From positions 190,853 to 226,424 of the forward strand of contig JAAVCJ010000025.1 in NCBI GenBank assembly GCA_014802385.1: a stretch of 35,572 bases of DNA, given 5' to 3'. This document shows positions 19,887 to 28,685 of this stretch, one piece after another. A program made the translations under genes and the position numbers. Position 1 is the stretch's first letter. The number at the start of each line of letters is the position of its first letter. The notes under the pieces were generated by a model. It was not told the DNA's origin, searched no databases, and saw nothing but the letters and a program-made list of their open reading frames with translations. The DNA is from Bacteroides sp. GTDB taxonomy: Bacteria; Bacteroidota; Bacteroidia; Bacteroidales; Muribaculaceae.

Positions 19887-22430
19887 TTATTCACTGACAG
19901 TTTCAGATTCAATATGGCTGACAATCTTGTCATGCTCCTTGTCATAGTCTATGGTAATATGGTCGCCGGCTTTGAGGCTATCGTCTATTATGAGTTCAGC
20001 CAGTTCGTCCTCCAAGAACTTTTGTATTGCGCGCTTCAACGGACGGGCACCATACTGCGAGTCATATCCTTTAGCGGCGATGAAGTTGCGTGCCCCATCG
20101 GTAATAGTCAGCTTATAACCCAGTTGGTCGAGACGTTTATAGAACCCGGCCAGCTCGACATCAATAATGCGTGATATTGCTGCCTCGTCGAGCGAATCGA
20201 ACATGATGATGTCATCAATACGGTTCAGGAACTCAGGCGCGAACGCCTTGTTCAAGGCCTTCTGAAGCACACTATGATTGTACTCTTTGTCGGCTTTGGG
20301 TGTAGTAAAACCTACGCCTGTACCGAAATCTTTAAGTTGACGTGTGCCTATATTTGAAGTCATGATTATAAGCGTATTCTTGAAGTCGATTTTGCGGCCC
20401 AGACTATCGGTCAGTCGTCCCTCGTCCATTACCTGAAGCAATAGGTTAAAGACATCGGGGTGAGCTTTCTCGATTTCATCAAGAAGAACGACCGAATAGG
20501 GGCGACGTCTAACTTTCTCTGTAAGCTGTCCGCCCTCCTCATAGCCTACGTATCCGGGAGGTGCACCCACGAGACGTGAGACAGTAAACTTCTCCATATA
20601 TTCGCTCATATCAATCCTGATAAGCGTGTCGACCGAATCAAAAAGATATTCTGACAGCTTCTTGGCAAGGTGAGTCTTACCTACGCCTGTTGGGCCAAGG
20701 AACAAGAATGTACCAATAGGCTTATTGGGATCCTTTAGACCAGCACGGTTGCGTCTTATAGCTTTGACAATTTTATCAATAGCCTGATCTTGACCTATAA
20801 TAACCGATTTGAGTTCGGGAGCCATCTCTTTGAGACGTTTGCCCTCAGCCTGAGCAATCCTTTGTACAGGCACACCGGTCATCATTGCAACAACCTGTGC
20901 AACATTCTCGCCATCGACTGTTATGCGGTTTTCATTGAGTTCGATTTCCCAACGCTCTTTAGCCTGATCGAGTTCTTCTTTGAGCTTTTGAGCTTTATCG
21001 CGATATGATGCCGCGCTTTCAAAATTCTGCGAACGAGCGGCTTTCAGTTTAAGCTCGTTAGTCTTTTGTACCTCATTTTCGAGCCGCTCAATATCTTCGG
21101 GCACAACAATATTCGATATATGAACGCGTGAGCCGGCCTCGTCCAGAGCATCAATAGCTTTGTCGGGGAAATTGCGGTCGCTCATGTATCGCTGTGTCAA
21201 TGTCACACAAGCCTTGAGTGCATCGTCGGTGTAATTGACATTGTGGTGGGCCTCATATTTCTCCTTGATATTATTGAGAATTTGCAGTGTTTCTTCGGGA
21301 GTCGTAGGCTCGACCATAACTTTCTGAAAACGACGTTCGAGCGCGCCGTCTTTCTCAATATTTTTACGATACTCGTCGAGCGTAGTCGCACCGATGCACT
21401 GAATCTCACCTCGGGCAAGTGCCGGTTTCAGCAGATTGGCCGCATCCATTGAGCCTGAAGGATTGCCCGCACCGACAATTGTGTGAAGCTCATCGATAAA
21501 TAGAATGATATTCGGATTTTTTGACAACTCGTTAAGTATCGCCTTGATTCGCTCCTCAAACTGTCCACGATACTTTGTACCTGCAACAAGCGATGCCATG
21601 TCGAGAGATATAACGCGCTTATCAAACAGTATGCGCGATACCTTTCTTTGTACGATGCGTAGCGCAAGACCCTCGACGATAGCACTCTTGCCGACACCGG
21701 GCTCGCCAATCAAAACAGGGTTATTCTTCTTGCGGCGACTCAGAATTTGGGCAAGGCGTTCAATCTCTACCTCGCGTCCTACAACCGGGTCAAGGCGTCC
21801 TTCCTCGGCAGCACGTGTCATGTCGTTGCCATATTTGTCAAGGGTAGGGGTTTCACCACTGCCGGCCTGGGTACGAGCGGTCGACTGCTGACGATTGCCG
21901 GTCGAACCGGTCGGTTCGTTGCTATATTCATCGTCGTCCTCGTCCATATCACCGTCGGGAGTAGTGTCGGCGCCCATGATGGGACGGCCTGACTCGCGAG
22001 TTATCTGCTGATACATACGTTCATACGAAATGCCTTCCTGTCTGAATGGCGCAATAAAATCCATGGCCTGCACCTCCGAGTTATGGAACAACGCGAGCAG
22101 CAGGTGTACCGGCTCAATAACATCACTCTTAAGCATACGCGCCTCAAGAACGCTTAATTTTATTAGGCGGTTCACAAGCTCACTGACAGCCGGCTCGTTT
22201 TGCTCACGCAGCGTCACTTCAAACAGACTGTCATCAAGCTGATGATTCAGACTGTCTACCGATGAGTTTTTACTGATGTCATTCATCAGTTTTGTTGTCT
22301 GAGGCTGTGACGCATCAGACAATACCAGCAGCAAGTGGGCCGGCGTGATAATATCATTGTTGTGCCTGATTGCCTCTTTGCGGCTGTTCTCAAGCACAGT
22401 TTTAAGTTGCTCTGAATAGTTTATGTTCAT
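19887..22430 (-). CDS. clpC: Clp protease ATP-binding subunit ClpC-type (AAA+ unfoldase)
   Basis: 847 residues. Order of parts: Clp-N repeats (about 1-145); an acidic, low-complexity linker (about 155-195); AAA1 with Walker A GEPGVGKS (242-249) and Walker B ILFIDELH (308-315); a short middle region with a UVR-like helical pair ([20 protein letters not shown], about 461-480); AAA2 with GPTGVGKT (578-585) and [11 protein letters not shown]. The VGF tripeptide (704-706) sits in the loop that docks to ClpP. The short UVR-type middle instead of the long coiled-coil M-domain, plus the VGF loop, separates it from the ClpB disaggregase. It should feed unfolded proteins to ClpP in the cytoplasm. An imperfect -7 (TATTCTTTG, one base too long) lies at 22495-22503 on the minus strand. 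Confidence 0.93.
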   Translation of the reverse strand: MNINYSEQLKTVLENSRKEAIRHNNDIITPAHLLLVLSDASQPQTTKLMNDISKNSSVDSLNHQLDDSLFEVTLREQNEPAVSELVNRLIKLSVLEARMLKSDVIEPVHLLLALFHNSEVQAMDFIAPFRQEGISYERMYQQITRESGRPIMGADTTPDGDMDEDDDEYSNEPTGSTGNRQQSTARTQAGSGETPTLDKYGNDMTRAAEEGRLDPVVGREVEIERLAQILSRRKKNNPVLIGEPGVGKSAIVEGLALRIVQRKVSRILFDKRVISLDMASLVAGTKYRGQFEERIKAILNELSKNPNIILFIDELHTIVGAGNPSGSMDAANLLKPALARGEIQCIGATTLDEYRKNIEKDGALERRFQKVMVEPTTPEETLQILNNIKEKYEAHHNVNYTDDALKACVTLTQRYMSDRNFPDKAIDALDEAGSRVHISNIVVPEDIERLENEVQKTNELKLKAARSQNFESAASYRDKAQKLKEELDQAKERWEIELNENRITVDGENVAQVVAMMTGVPVQRIAQAEGKRLKEMAPELKSVIIGQDQAIDKIVKAIRRNRAGLKDPNKPIGTFLFLGPTGVGKTHLAKKLSEYLFDSVDTLIRIDMSEYMEKFTVSRLVGAPPGYVGYEEGGQLTEKVRRRPYSVVLLDEIEKAHPDVFNLLLQVMDEGRLTDSLGRKIDFKNTLIIMTSNIGTRQLKDFGTGVGFTTPKADKEYNHSVLQKALNKAFAPEFLNRIDDIIMFDSLDEAAISRIIDVELAGFYKRLDQLGYKLTITDGARNFIAAKGYDSQYGARPLKRAIQKFLEDELAELIIDDSLKAGDHITIDYDKEHDKIVSHIESETVSE

Positions 22431-22643
22431 GCGTGTGTCCTGTATATAATCGTTTTATAATTATTATAACGACTGTAGATAGCAATAATTGTGCCAAAGA
22501 ATACAATCACCGCGATTTACACATCATAATGTTTCTATAACATGAATTAACATTAAAATGTTCAAAAATCAAGCCATTTATCAATAGGGTTAAATTTAAT
22601 ACATTTGTGCAACCGTATAAGCTGATAAACTAATAGACAATAG

Positions 22644-22675
22644 CTTGCTGTTTCAAATGATTTTTACTAATTTTG
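22644..22675 (+). promoter_or_regulatory. Promoter upstream of the AT-rich accessory segment
   Basis: CTTG (22644-22647), a 20-nt spacer and TAATTTTG (22668-22675) match the Bacteroidota pattern. The predicted start is near 22682, about 290 nt before the first gene. Confidence 0.72.
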
Positions 22676-22681
22676 CACTGC

Positions 22682-22912
22682 GTTCAAGAGTGAGCGTACA
22701 TAATTTGAATGAGCATTTGAAAATTATCCCTGTTATGGAATCTGGACAATTTCACAACTGCGTAAGGATAATGGCAAGTCGCTCATGCTTTTGTAGTGTA
22801 TATATTCAACAATATACATTATCGAAGCATGGGCTATTGTCTATTATTTACGCAAAGCAGTCCAGAGCTTCATAACGGTAATAGTCAATAGCTTCATGCT
22901 TTTTCTTTTTGT
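22682..22912 (+). ncRNA. Leader or small RNA able to form competing hairpins
   Basis: The 22431-22973 gap holds no convincing long gene. After the promoter, CATGCTT (22784-22790) pairs with AAGCATG (22825-22831) and TAGTGTATAT (22794-22803) with 22812-22821. The same AAGCATG can instead pair with a second CATGCTT (22895-22901), extended by GCTATTG/CAATAGC (22833-22839 with 22886-22892) and CTATTA/TAATAG (22841-22846 with 22879-22884). The latter is followed by a T-rich stretch, so it is terminator-like. The two folds exclude each other. A 46-codon frame (22735-22875) starts at an ATG before hairpin 1 and ends in the terminator loop. It may be an attenuated leader for the genes at 22974 or a separate small RNA. 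Confidence 0.5.
22825..22911 (+). terminator. Terminator-like long stem with T-rich tail
   Basis: About 20 bp of stem in three blocks (22825-22846 against 22879-22901) is followed by TTTCTTTTTG. It would end the transcript started near 22682 before the first gene of the segment. Confidence 0.6.
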
Positions 22913-22938
22913 GTTATGTAAGTAACACCCTCAATTTG
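22908..22938 (+). promoter_or_regulatory. Possible second promoter in front of the gene at 22974
   Basis: TTTG (22908-22911), a 19-nt spacer and TCAATTTG (22931-22938) match the consensus with one mismatch. If used, the genes at 22974 onward would not depend on readthrough of the upstream terminator. Confidence 0.4.
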
Positions 22939-22973
22939 CTTCATTGGAGCTATGAAGCTATCTGAAATTTGAA

Positions 22974-23408
22974 ATGAGACATCTAAGTATTACTATTTTT
23001 CTTTTTTGCACTTGTATATTGCGAGCGCAAGTACCATTTGTTGAATATAAAGTAGTTCCCAATTATCAAGTAAATGCACAAGGAGGGTTAGTGCCAATTG
23101 AAAGCGGAATGAATATACTACAAAATAATCAGACAAAGAAGCAAGGAGATTTCCCAGTTATTGGGGGCTATACCATTACGCAGAATGGCAAATTGAAGCG
23201 TGTAAAAATTAAAGTAAACCTTGCAACATACAACGGCATCGATTATGCTTATTTAAGAGGTGTGCAAACTCAAAATCCTAATATATGGAATGAGTGTAAT
23301 GTACAGGCAATCAGGATTGACGAATATACGGACAGTGAATTTATAGTCAATAATTTTGAGTGGAAAGTAGATAATGCGATATATGGTACAATTTATTTTA
23401 ACTACTGA
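22974..23408 (+). CDS. Small secreted protein of unknown function
   Basis: 144 residues. A signal peptide (RHLSITIFLFCTCILRAQ, cleavage before Val-Pro or Gln-Val) precedes a polar, probably beta-rich domain with GGLVPIESGMNILQNNQTK, VIGGYTITQNGKLKRVKIKV and FEWKVDNAIYGTIYFNY. I do not recognise the family. Codon use and base content are visibly more AT-rich than in the flanking clpC and gyrA, as in the next two genes, which suggests later acquisition. The downstream gene starts 4 nt after its stop, so the pair is probably co-transcribed. Confidence 0.7.
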   Translation: MRHLSITIFLFCTCILRAQVPFVEYKVVPNYQVNAQGGLVPIESGMNILQNNQTKKQGDFPVIGGYTITQNGKLKRVKIKVNLATYNGIDYAYLRGVQTQNPNIWNECNVQAIRIDEYTDSEFIVNNFEWKVDNAIYGTIYFNY

Positions 23409-23412
23409 TAAT

Positions 23413-23898
23413 ATGAAAAGGCTTTTTTGCGTTTTAGTGGTTGCTGTAATTTCATTGTCTTGTTATGCACAAGGTACATTCAATTACTGCACGATGAGAA
23501 ACGGAATATGGGGAGAATGGGAATCCTCGGTAAATCCCTTTGACCGTTATCTGATTAATAAGATAAATAACAATGAATGGATAATTTACAGATACTGTAA
23601 TCATCCTTCAGACTACATATTTAAGCTAAAAATTAATAATTTCAGTTTTGATAATGACAAAAAATCTCGTAAAGAGCATTTGAAAAATAATCAGTGGTAC
23701 GAATTTACAGGAAGTGTTGAAATATTCACTGATGCAGAAACATTTGCAAAAAAATTTCCTTATGTTCCAACTTATGACAAGCCCGAAATCAGAAAGCTAA
23801 CTATTCCTGCGCGAATCAGAGTAGAGCCATATAAAAAGAAAATTCAAACTATAAACATTCTCTTTGATGAAATCGGATTAGGGTTAAGCTTTTGGTGA
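23413..23898 (+). CDS. Secreted protein of unknown function
   Basis: 161 residues from the ATG at 23413. An upstream in-frame ATG at 23374 would bury the signal peptide and overlap the previous gene. The signal peptide (MKRLFCVLVVAVISLSCYA before Gln) precedes a hydrophilic domain rich in Asn, Lys and aromatic residues (NPFDRYLINKINNNEWIIYR, IRVEPYKKKIQTINILFDE). There is no lipobox with the right spacing. The family is not recognised. It is AT-rich like its neighbours and paired with the gene at 22974. Confidence 0.7.
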   Translation: MKRLFCVLVVAVISLSCYAQGTFNYCTMRNGIWGEWESSVNPFDRYLINKINNNEWIIYRYCNHPSDYIFKLKINNFSFDNDKKSRKEHLKNNQWYEFTGSVEIFTDAETFAKKFPYVPTYDKPEIRKLTIPARIRVEPYKKKIQTINILFDEIGLGLSFW

Positions 23899-23924
23899 AA
23901 TAGATAAAGACATCTTGATGCTCC

Positions 23925-24463
23925 ATGCACAAAAGAACAAACATAAAATTAATAGGGTGGTTAGTTATATGTTTAAGTGGTTTTATACTCCTTATCTCGC
24001 AAATAAAATTGTATAAATGTAGAGATAGGAGTGCGACACCATGCGCCATTACATCCGACTTAAAAACGTCAATAAAGAGAATCTGTAAGTATTCTGATTC
24101 ACCCGAAAAGATAATAAAGGATTGTTTGGAACTTGGCATGTAAAGAACTTTCTTTTACTGTAAAGAACAATATCCCAAACGGTAAAGCAAACTGTGTCGG
24201 ACATGCTCAACCAACCTCTGCCATTATCAATTATGCCTTTCAAGTTAAGATGTTACCTTACAAGGCTAAACCTGTTGTTGGTAAAGTGTATTTGTTCGGA
24301 ATAGACCTCAATAATGTTGCTCAAAAGATATTACCTAAAAAGCATAGACCCTTTTTCAAAGACAATGATTTTGTAGAAGTGGATTTAAAAGATAAGACTG
24401 TATTTGTAGATAGCTCCACATGACCTCACAGGATTATCTTTTATGCAAATCCAAAATCAATGA
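23925..24463 (+). pseudogene. Broken gene with two apparent +1 frameshifts, possibly transglutaminase-like
   Basis: Three reading frames join into one plausible protein. Frame 1 (23925-24134) begins with a membrane segment (GWLVICLSGFILLISQI) and ends in KDCLEL, just before a stop at 24141. Dropping one G of 24135-24136 continues as ACKELSFTVKNNIPNGKANCVGHAQ and runs to VFVDSS. There a second +1 shift at A24418 continues as HDLTGLSFMQIQNQ with a stop at 24461. The middle part has Cys in NCVGHAQ, then KDNDFVEVDL and VFVDSS, which resembles the Cys-His-Asp spacing of transglutaminase-like proteins with Asn where His is expected. The family call is weak; the frame disruption is seen directly. 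Two independent sequencing errors are an alternative. Confidence 0.55.
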
Positions 24464-24748
24464 AGAAGTAGCATATAGCCTTATCTGAACAGCAGACCTC
24501 GTAAAAAACTCGGTTTTTCAAATCCAAAGACAAAGTTTTTCAAACAAATCGCTATTTTTGCACTTGCCAGCTGAACCTGCAATACATTGTGCTGCGAGCG
24601 GCCAAATAAATAATGAGAAAAAATTCCTCTTATTTTTTGAAAAATTATTACCTTTGTAGGATAATTGACACGTAGCTCCAAACCGCTGCCGGCGATAAAC
24701 GTCAGGCAGTCGGTGGCCTCTGCGTTTTAACTGTAATAAAATTAAAAA
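24464..24748 (+). promoter_or_regulatory. gyrA upstream region with -7 box and 5' UTR hairpin
   Basis: No gene is supported here. TACCTTTG (24649-24656) fits the Bacteroidota -7 box, with no good -33 at the right distance. A second -7 match, TATTTTTG, is at 24553-24560. In the likely 5' UTR, CCGCTGCC (24683-24690) can pair with GGCAG-T-CGG (24705-24713). A weak A/T hairpin (AAAAAC/GTTTTT, near 24512-24528) might end upstream transcription. Confidence 0.45.
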
Positions 24749-27331
24749 ATGATAGAAAACGATCGCATTATCAAGATCAATATCGAGAATGAAATGAAAA
24801 CGGCCTATATCGACTACTCAATGTCGGTAATCGTTTCACGCGCACTTCCCGATGTGCGTGACGGCCTTAAACCCGTACATCGTCGTGTCCTGTTCGGCAT
24901 GAACGAGATGGGCAACACATCATCTCATCCCCATAAGAAATCGGCCAACTGTGTCGGTGAAGTCATGGGTAAATACCACCCACACGGTGACTCATCAATC
25001 TACGGCACTGTAGTGCGTATGGCACAGCCTTGGTCACTGCGCTACACCCTCGTTGACGGACACGGAAACTTCGGCTCAATTGACGGTGACGGCCCTGCCG
25101 CCATGCGTTACACTGAGGTTCGTCTCGAGAAAATCGGTGAAGAAATGCTCAGTGATATAGACAGTGACACAGTCGATTTCCAGCCCAACTATGACAACTC
25201 ACGCCGCGAGCCCGTTGTTCTGCCTACACGTATTCCCAACCTGCTGATCAACGGAGCATCAGGTATTGCTGTCGGTATGGCGACCAACATGCCGCCTCAC
25301 AACCTCACCGAATCAATCAACGCATGTGTAGCTTTGATTGACAATCCCGACATGACCATTCACGATTTGATGAAAGTCATTCCGGCTCCCGATTTCCCCA
25401 CCGGCGGCACGATCTATGGTTATGCCGGCGTAAAGGAAGCCTATGAGACAGGTCGCGGTAGCATCACTATTAGAGCCAAAGCAGAAATCGAGCAGCACAA
25501 GGATCATGAAGAGATCATTGTTACCGAGATACCTTATGGCGTCAACAAAGCCAAACTCATTAAAAATATAGCTGATCTTGTCAATGACAAGAAACTCGAC
25601 GGCATCTCTGACCTACGTGACGGCAGTGATTACAAAGGTATGCGCATCGTTATTAAATTAAAGACCGATGCCAATGCCAACGTCGTTCTCAACAAGCTGT
25701 ATAAGCTCACCCAGATGCAGGCGTCGTTTGCTGTCAACAACGTAGCCCTCGTTCAAGGTCGTCCCAAGACCCTTAACCTCAAAGAAATCCTTCAGGCATT
25801 CATCGACCATCGCCATGAGGTAGTGACTCGTCGCACGCAGTTTGAGCTCCGCAAGGCTCGCGAGCGCGCCCACATACTTGAGGGTCTTATCATCGCATCA
25901 CAGAACATTGACGAAGTTATCGCCATAATACGTGCATCATCGACCACCGACATGGCCCGTCAGAAACTCACCGAGCGCTTTGGTCTCACCGATCCTCAGA
26001 CTCAGGCTATTGTCGAAATGCGACTCAAACAGCTCACCGGACTTGAGCAGTCGAAGTTGCAGAATGAGTTCGATGAGATTCAGCACGAGATTGCACGACT
26101 TGAAGAAATCCTGAATAACGATGCCGTTTGTCGCCAGCTCATCAAAGACGAGCTCATTGAGATTCGAGAGACATACGGTGACACACGCGCTACCGTAATC
26201 GACTACACTGCCGGCGACTTCAATGCCGAGGATTTCTATGCCGACGATGATATGATTATCACAATCTCTCACCTTGGCTACATAAAGCGCACACCACTCT
26301 CTGAGTTCCGAGCTCAGAACCGCGGTGGAGTAGGGTCTCGAGGCAGTCACACCCGTCAGGAAGACTTCATCGAGTACATCTATCCGGCATCAATGCACTG
26401 CAACCTGCTTTTCTTCACTGCCAAGGGTCTTGTCTATAAGATGAAGGTATATGAACTTCCCGAGGGAGGCAAGAATACTAAGGGCCGCGCAATCCAGAAT
26501 CTGCTCAACATCGAGTCTGATGACGCTGTAAATGCAGTAATCAGCTGTAAAGGACTCAACGACCCCGAGTTCACATCGAGTCACAATCTCATCTTTGCAA
26601 CCCGCAATGGTGTGATCAAGAAAACATCGCTCAAAGAGTATGCCCGCGTAGATTCTCGAGGCAAGAAGGCGATTGTTATCCGTGAGGGTGACCGTGTGAT
26701 AGGCGTAGACCTTACTGATGGCAATTCTGAGATACTGATGGCTAACCGTAACGGCCGCGCCATTCGCTTCCATGAGTCTAAAGTGCGTGCAACCGGCCGT
26801 GTATCGGCAGGTGTTCGCGGCATGACTCTGGATGATGAGAACGATGCTATCATCGGCCTTATCTGCATGGAGGCCGACTCAACCAACAACGTTATGGTTA
26901 TCTCAGAGAAAGGTTATGGCAAACGCTCACTGCTCGAAGACTACCGAATCACAAACCGTGGTGGTAAGGGTGTCAAGACCATAAATGTTACCGACAAGGT
27001 TGGTTCGCTCGTAGCATTCGACAGTGTTAACGACGATAACGACCTCGTTATCATTAATAAGTCGGGTATAACACTGCGATTCCACGTAAGCGATATTCGC
27101 GTAATGGGTCGAGCAACACAGGGTGTGCGACTAATTAACCTCGATAAACGCGGTGACGAAATTGCATCAGTCTGCTGCGTTGATTCGGATCCCGAGGAGG
27201 AAGTTGAACAGCTCGAAGAAAATCCCCAGGAGCTCCCTTCTACCGACGATATCATTGACGACGTAGTCGATAACGACACAGCTGAAGTTGACGACGAAAT
27301 CACCGACGAAGAGAACGAACAGGAGAATTAA
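24749..27331 (+). CDS. gyrA: DNA gyrase subunit A
   Basis: 860 residues. The N-terminal breakage-reunion domain has [27 protein letters not shown] (20-46), the quinolone-resistance region [17 protein letters not shown] (77-93) and the DNA-linking Tyr Y121 in [10 protein letters not shown]. The C-terminal wrapping domain contains a GyrA-box-like [10 protein letters not shown] (QRRGGKG in E. coli) near residue 528, and the protein ends in an acidic Asp/Glu tail. Together with GyrB it introduces negative supercoils. The box and tail favour GyrA over ParC. At the position of E. coli Asp87 there is Gly86. The next gene follows after 30 nt. Confidence 0.95.
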   Translation: MIENDRIIKINIENEMKTAYIDYSMSVIVSRALPDVRDGLKPVHRRVLFGMNEMGNTSSHPHKKSANCVGEVMGKYHPHGDSSIYGTVVRMAQPWSLRYTLVDGHGNFGSIDGDGPAAMRYTEVRLEKIGEEMLSDIDSDTVDFQPNYDNSRREPVVLPTRIPNLLINGASGIAVGMATNMPPHNLTESINACVALIDNPDMTIHDLMKVIPAPDFPTGGTIYGYAGVKEAYETGRGSITIRAKAEIEQHKDHEEIIVTEIPYGVNKAKLIKNIADLVNDKKLDGISDLRDGSDYKGMRIVIKLKTDANANVVLNKLYKLTQMQASFAVNNVALVQGRPKTLNLKEILQAFIDHRHEVVTRRTQFELRKARERAHILEGLIIASQNIDEVIAIIRASSTTDMARQKLTERFGLTDPQTQAIVEMRLKQLTGLEQSKLQNEFDEIQHEIARLEEILNNDAVCRQLIKDELIEIRETYGDTRATVIDYTAGDFNAEDFYADDDMIITISHLGYIKRTPLSEFRAQNRGGVGSRGSHTRQEDFIEYIYPASMHCNLLFFTAKGLVYKMKVYELPEGGKNTKGRAIQNLLNIESDDAVNAVISCKGLNDPEFTSSHNLIFATRNGVIKKTSLKEYARVDSRGKKAIVIREGDRVIGVDLTDGNSEILMANRNGRAIRFHESKVRATGRVSAGVRGMTLDDENDAIIGLICMEADSTNNVMVISEKGYGKRSLLEDYRITNRGGKGVKTINVTDKVGSLVAFDSVNDDNDLVIINKSGITLRFHVSDIRVMGRATQGVRLINLDKRGDEIASVCCVDSDPEEEVEQLEENPQELPSTDDIIDDVVDNDTAEVDDEITDEENEQEN

Positions 27332-27361
27332 ATCTAAACACAATAACTAAAAACCAAAATC

Positions 27362-28609
27362 ATGAAAAAGAATGTTATTTTGGGTTTATGCGTTTTTGCA
27401 GGTCTTTCTGCTGCCGCTCAGACCAGCCTGGTTAAGGAGGTTGAGCGCAATCTCAAGGCCAAACCCAGCGATTATCCTGCACAAGTAAAGAACCTGCAGC
27501 CCGCCTTCACTAACGAAGAGACTGCCAATACTGCGTACCCCTACTTTGTAGCCGGCAAAGGCGGTTATGACTATCTTGACAATCAGCAAGTAATGCAGGC
27601 CGCCGGTCAAAACGTTGACCTCAAAGCTATGGGTCACTCGGTTATTGACGGTTACGGCTATCTTGTGAAGGCATTGTCATGTGATACGGTCGTTGATGCG
27701 AAGGGAAAAGCTAAAACCAAATATTCGAAAGATATTATAAAGCTCATCAACAACCACTACAACGACTTCAACACTGCAGCCGTTTACTTGTGGGAAGCTC
27801 AGGACTATGATGGAGCATATCAGGCATGGGAGCTTTGCTTCAGCGCACCCGAGAACCCTGTACTTGGCGCCAATGCCCCCAAAGCATTACCCGATAGTAT
27901 ATTGAATGTATATGCTTTCAATCAGGGTCTCGCCGCATACAATCTACAGGATTGGGATCGCACACTGGTTTCATTTGACCGTTCGATTGCTCTTGGCAAT
28001 ACTTCAAAGAACGTATATGACTACGCCATCGCTGCTGCATACAACTATCCCGATAGTGTTCGCACTCCGATCATGGCCAAATATGCTCAGCAGGCACTGC
28101 CTCTCTATGGCGCCGAAGATAACGCTTACATCGGCTACATCATCAACGACATGCTTCAGTCAGGAAAATACAATGAAGCAGAGGCAATGGTCAAACAAGC
28201 AATCGCTGCTACACCCGACAATGCACAGCTCTACTACATTCTTGGCGTACTCTACGAAAACAAAGAGAACGATTCTGATGCAGAAGCAGCAGCACTTGAG
28301 CAATTTAAGAAATGTGTGTCTGTTGACCCCAATCACGCTAACGGTTATCTCCAGTTGGGTTATCTGACATTCCGCAAAGCCGAGGCTCTCGATTCTGCAA
28401 CCGGCGAAATGACCAACGCCGAGTATAATAAATATAAAGATGAAGTGCTCTTCCCGGTTCTGCGTGAGGCAGCCAAGTACCTCGAGAAGTGCTACGAGCT
28501 CGACCCCGAGAATGGTAGCGGTGCCCTCGCCAACCTGCGCAACATCTACTATGCGCTCAATGACGCTGAAAACCTCCAGCGCATTGAGAATATCCAGAAA
28601 GGATACTAA
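27362..28609 (+). CDS. Secreted tetratricopeptide-repeat protein
   Basis: 415 residues. A signal peptide (MKKNVILGLCVFAGLSAAA before Gln) is followed by about 130 residues with few repeats, then helical pairs typical of TPR: FNTAAVYLWEAQDYDGAYQAWELCF, YAFNQGLAAYNLQDWDRTLVSFDRSIALG, AQLYYILGVLYENKEND...ALEQFKKCVSVDPNHANGYLQLGYL, and AAKYLEKCYELDPENGSGALANL near the C-terminus. It probably scaffolds protein contacts in the periplasm; the partner is unknown. It follows gyrA by 30 nt and ends at a strong terminator, so it may be read through from gyrA. Similar TPR genes next to gyrA are familiar in Bacteroides. Confidence 0.85.
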   Translation: MKKNVILGLCVFAGLSAAAQTSLVKEVERNLKAKPSDYPAQVKNLQPAFTNEETANTAYPYFVAGKGGYDYLDNQQVMQAAGQNVDLKAMGHSVIDGYGYLVKALSCDTVVDAKGKAKTKYSKDIIKLINNHYNDFNTAAVYLWEAQDYDGAYQAWELCFSAPENPVLGANAPKALPDSILNVYAFNQGLAAYNLQDWDRTLVSFDRSIALGNTSKNVYDYAIAAAYNYPDSVRTPIMAKYAQQALPLYGAEDNAYIGYIINDMLQSGKYNEAEAMVKQAIAATPDNAQLYYILGVLYENKENDSDAEAAALEQFKKCVSVDPNHANGYLQLGYLTFRKAEALDSATGEMTNAEYNKYKDEVLFPVLREAAKYLEKCYELDPENGSGALANLRNIYYALNDAENLQRIENIQKGY

Positions 28610-28628
28610 TCAACCAAACTGCGACATA

Positions 28629-28665
28629 AAAAAATCCCGGTGTAACATCTACACCGGGATTTTTT
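28629..28665. terminator. Bidirectional intrinsic terminator
   Basis: TCCCGGTGTA (28635-28644) pairs perfectly with TACACCGGGA (28650-28659) around a 5-nt loop and is flanked by A and T runs on each side. It serves the TPR gene and the convergent gene at 28686. Confidence 0.92.
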
Positions 28666-28685
28666 ATGCTTTATAATAATACCAA

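Noticed and set aside
19887-22430. ClpB disaggregase as the identity of the minus-strand AAA+ gene
   Set aside because: The long coiled-coil M-domain is absent, while a UVR-like middle segment and a VGF ClpP-docking loop are present.
24481-24681. Minus-strand frame upstream of gyrA
   Set aside because: It is low-complexity, overlaps promoter elements of gyrA, and has no protein-like pattern or initiation context.
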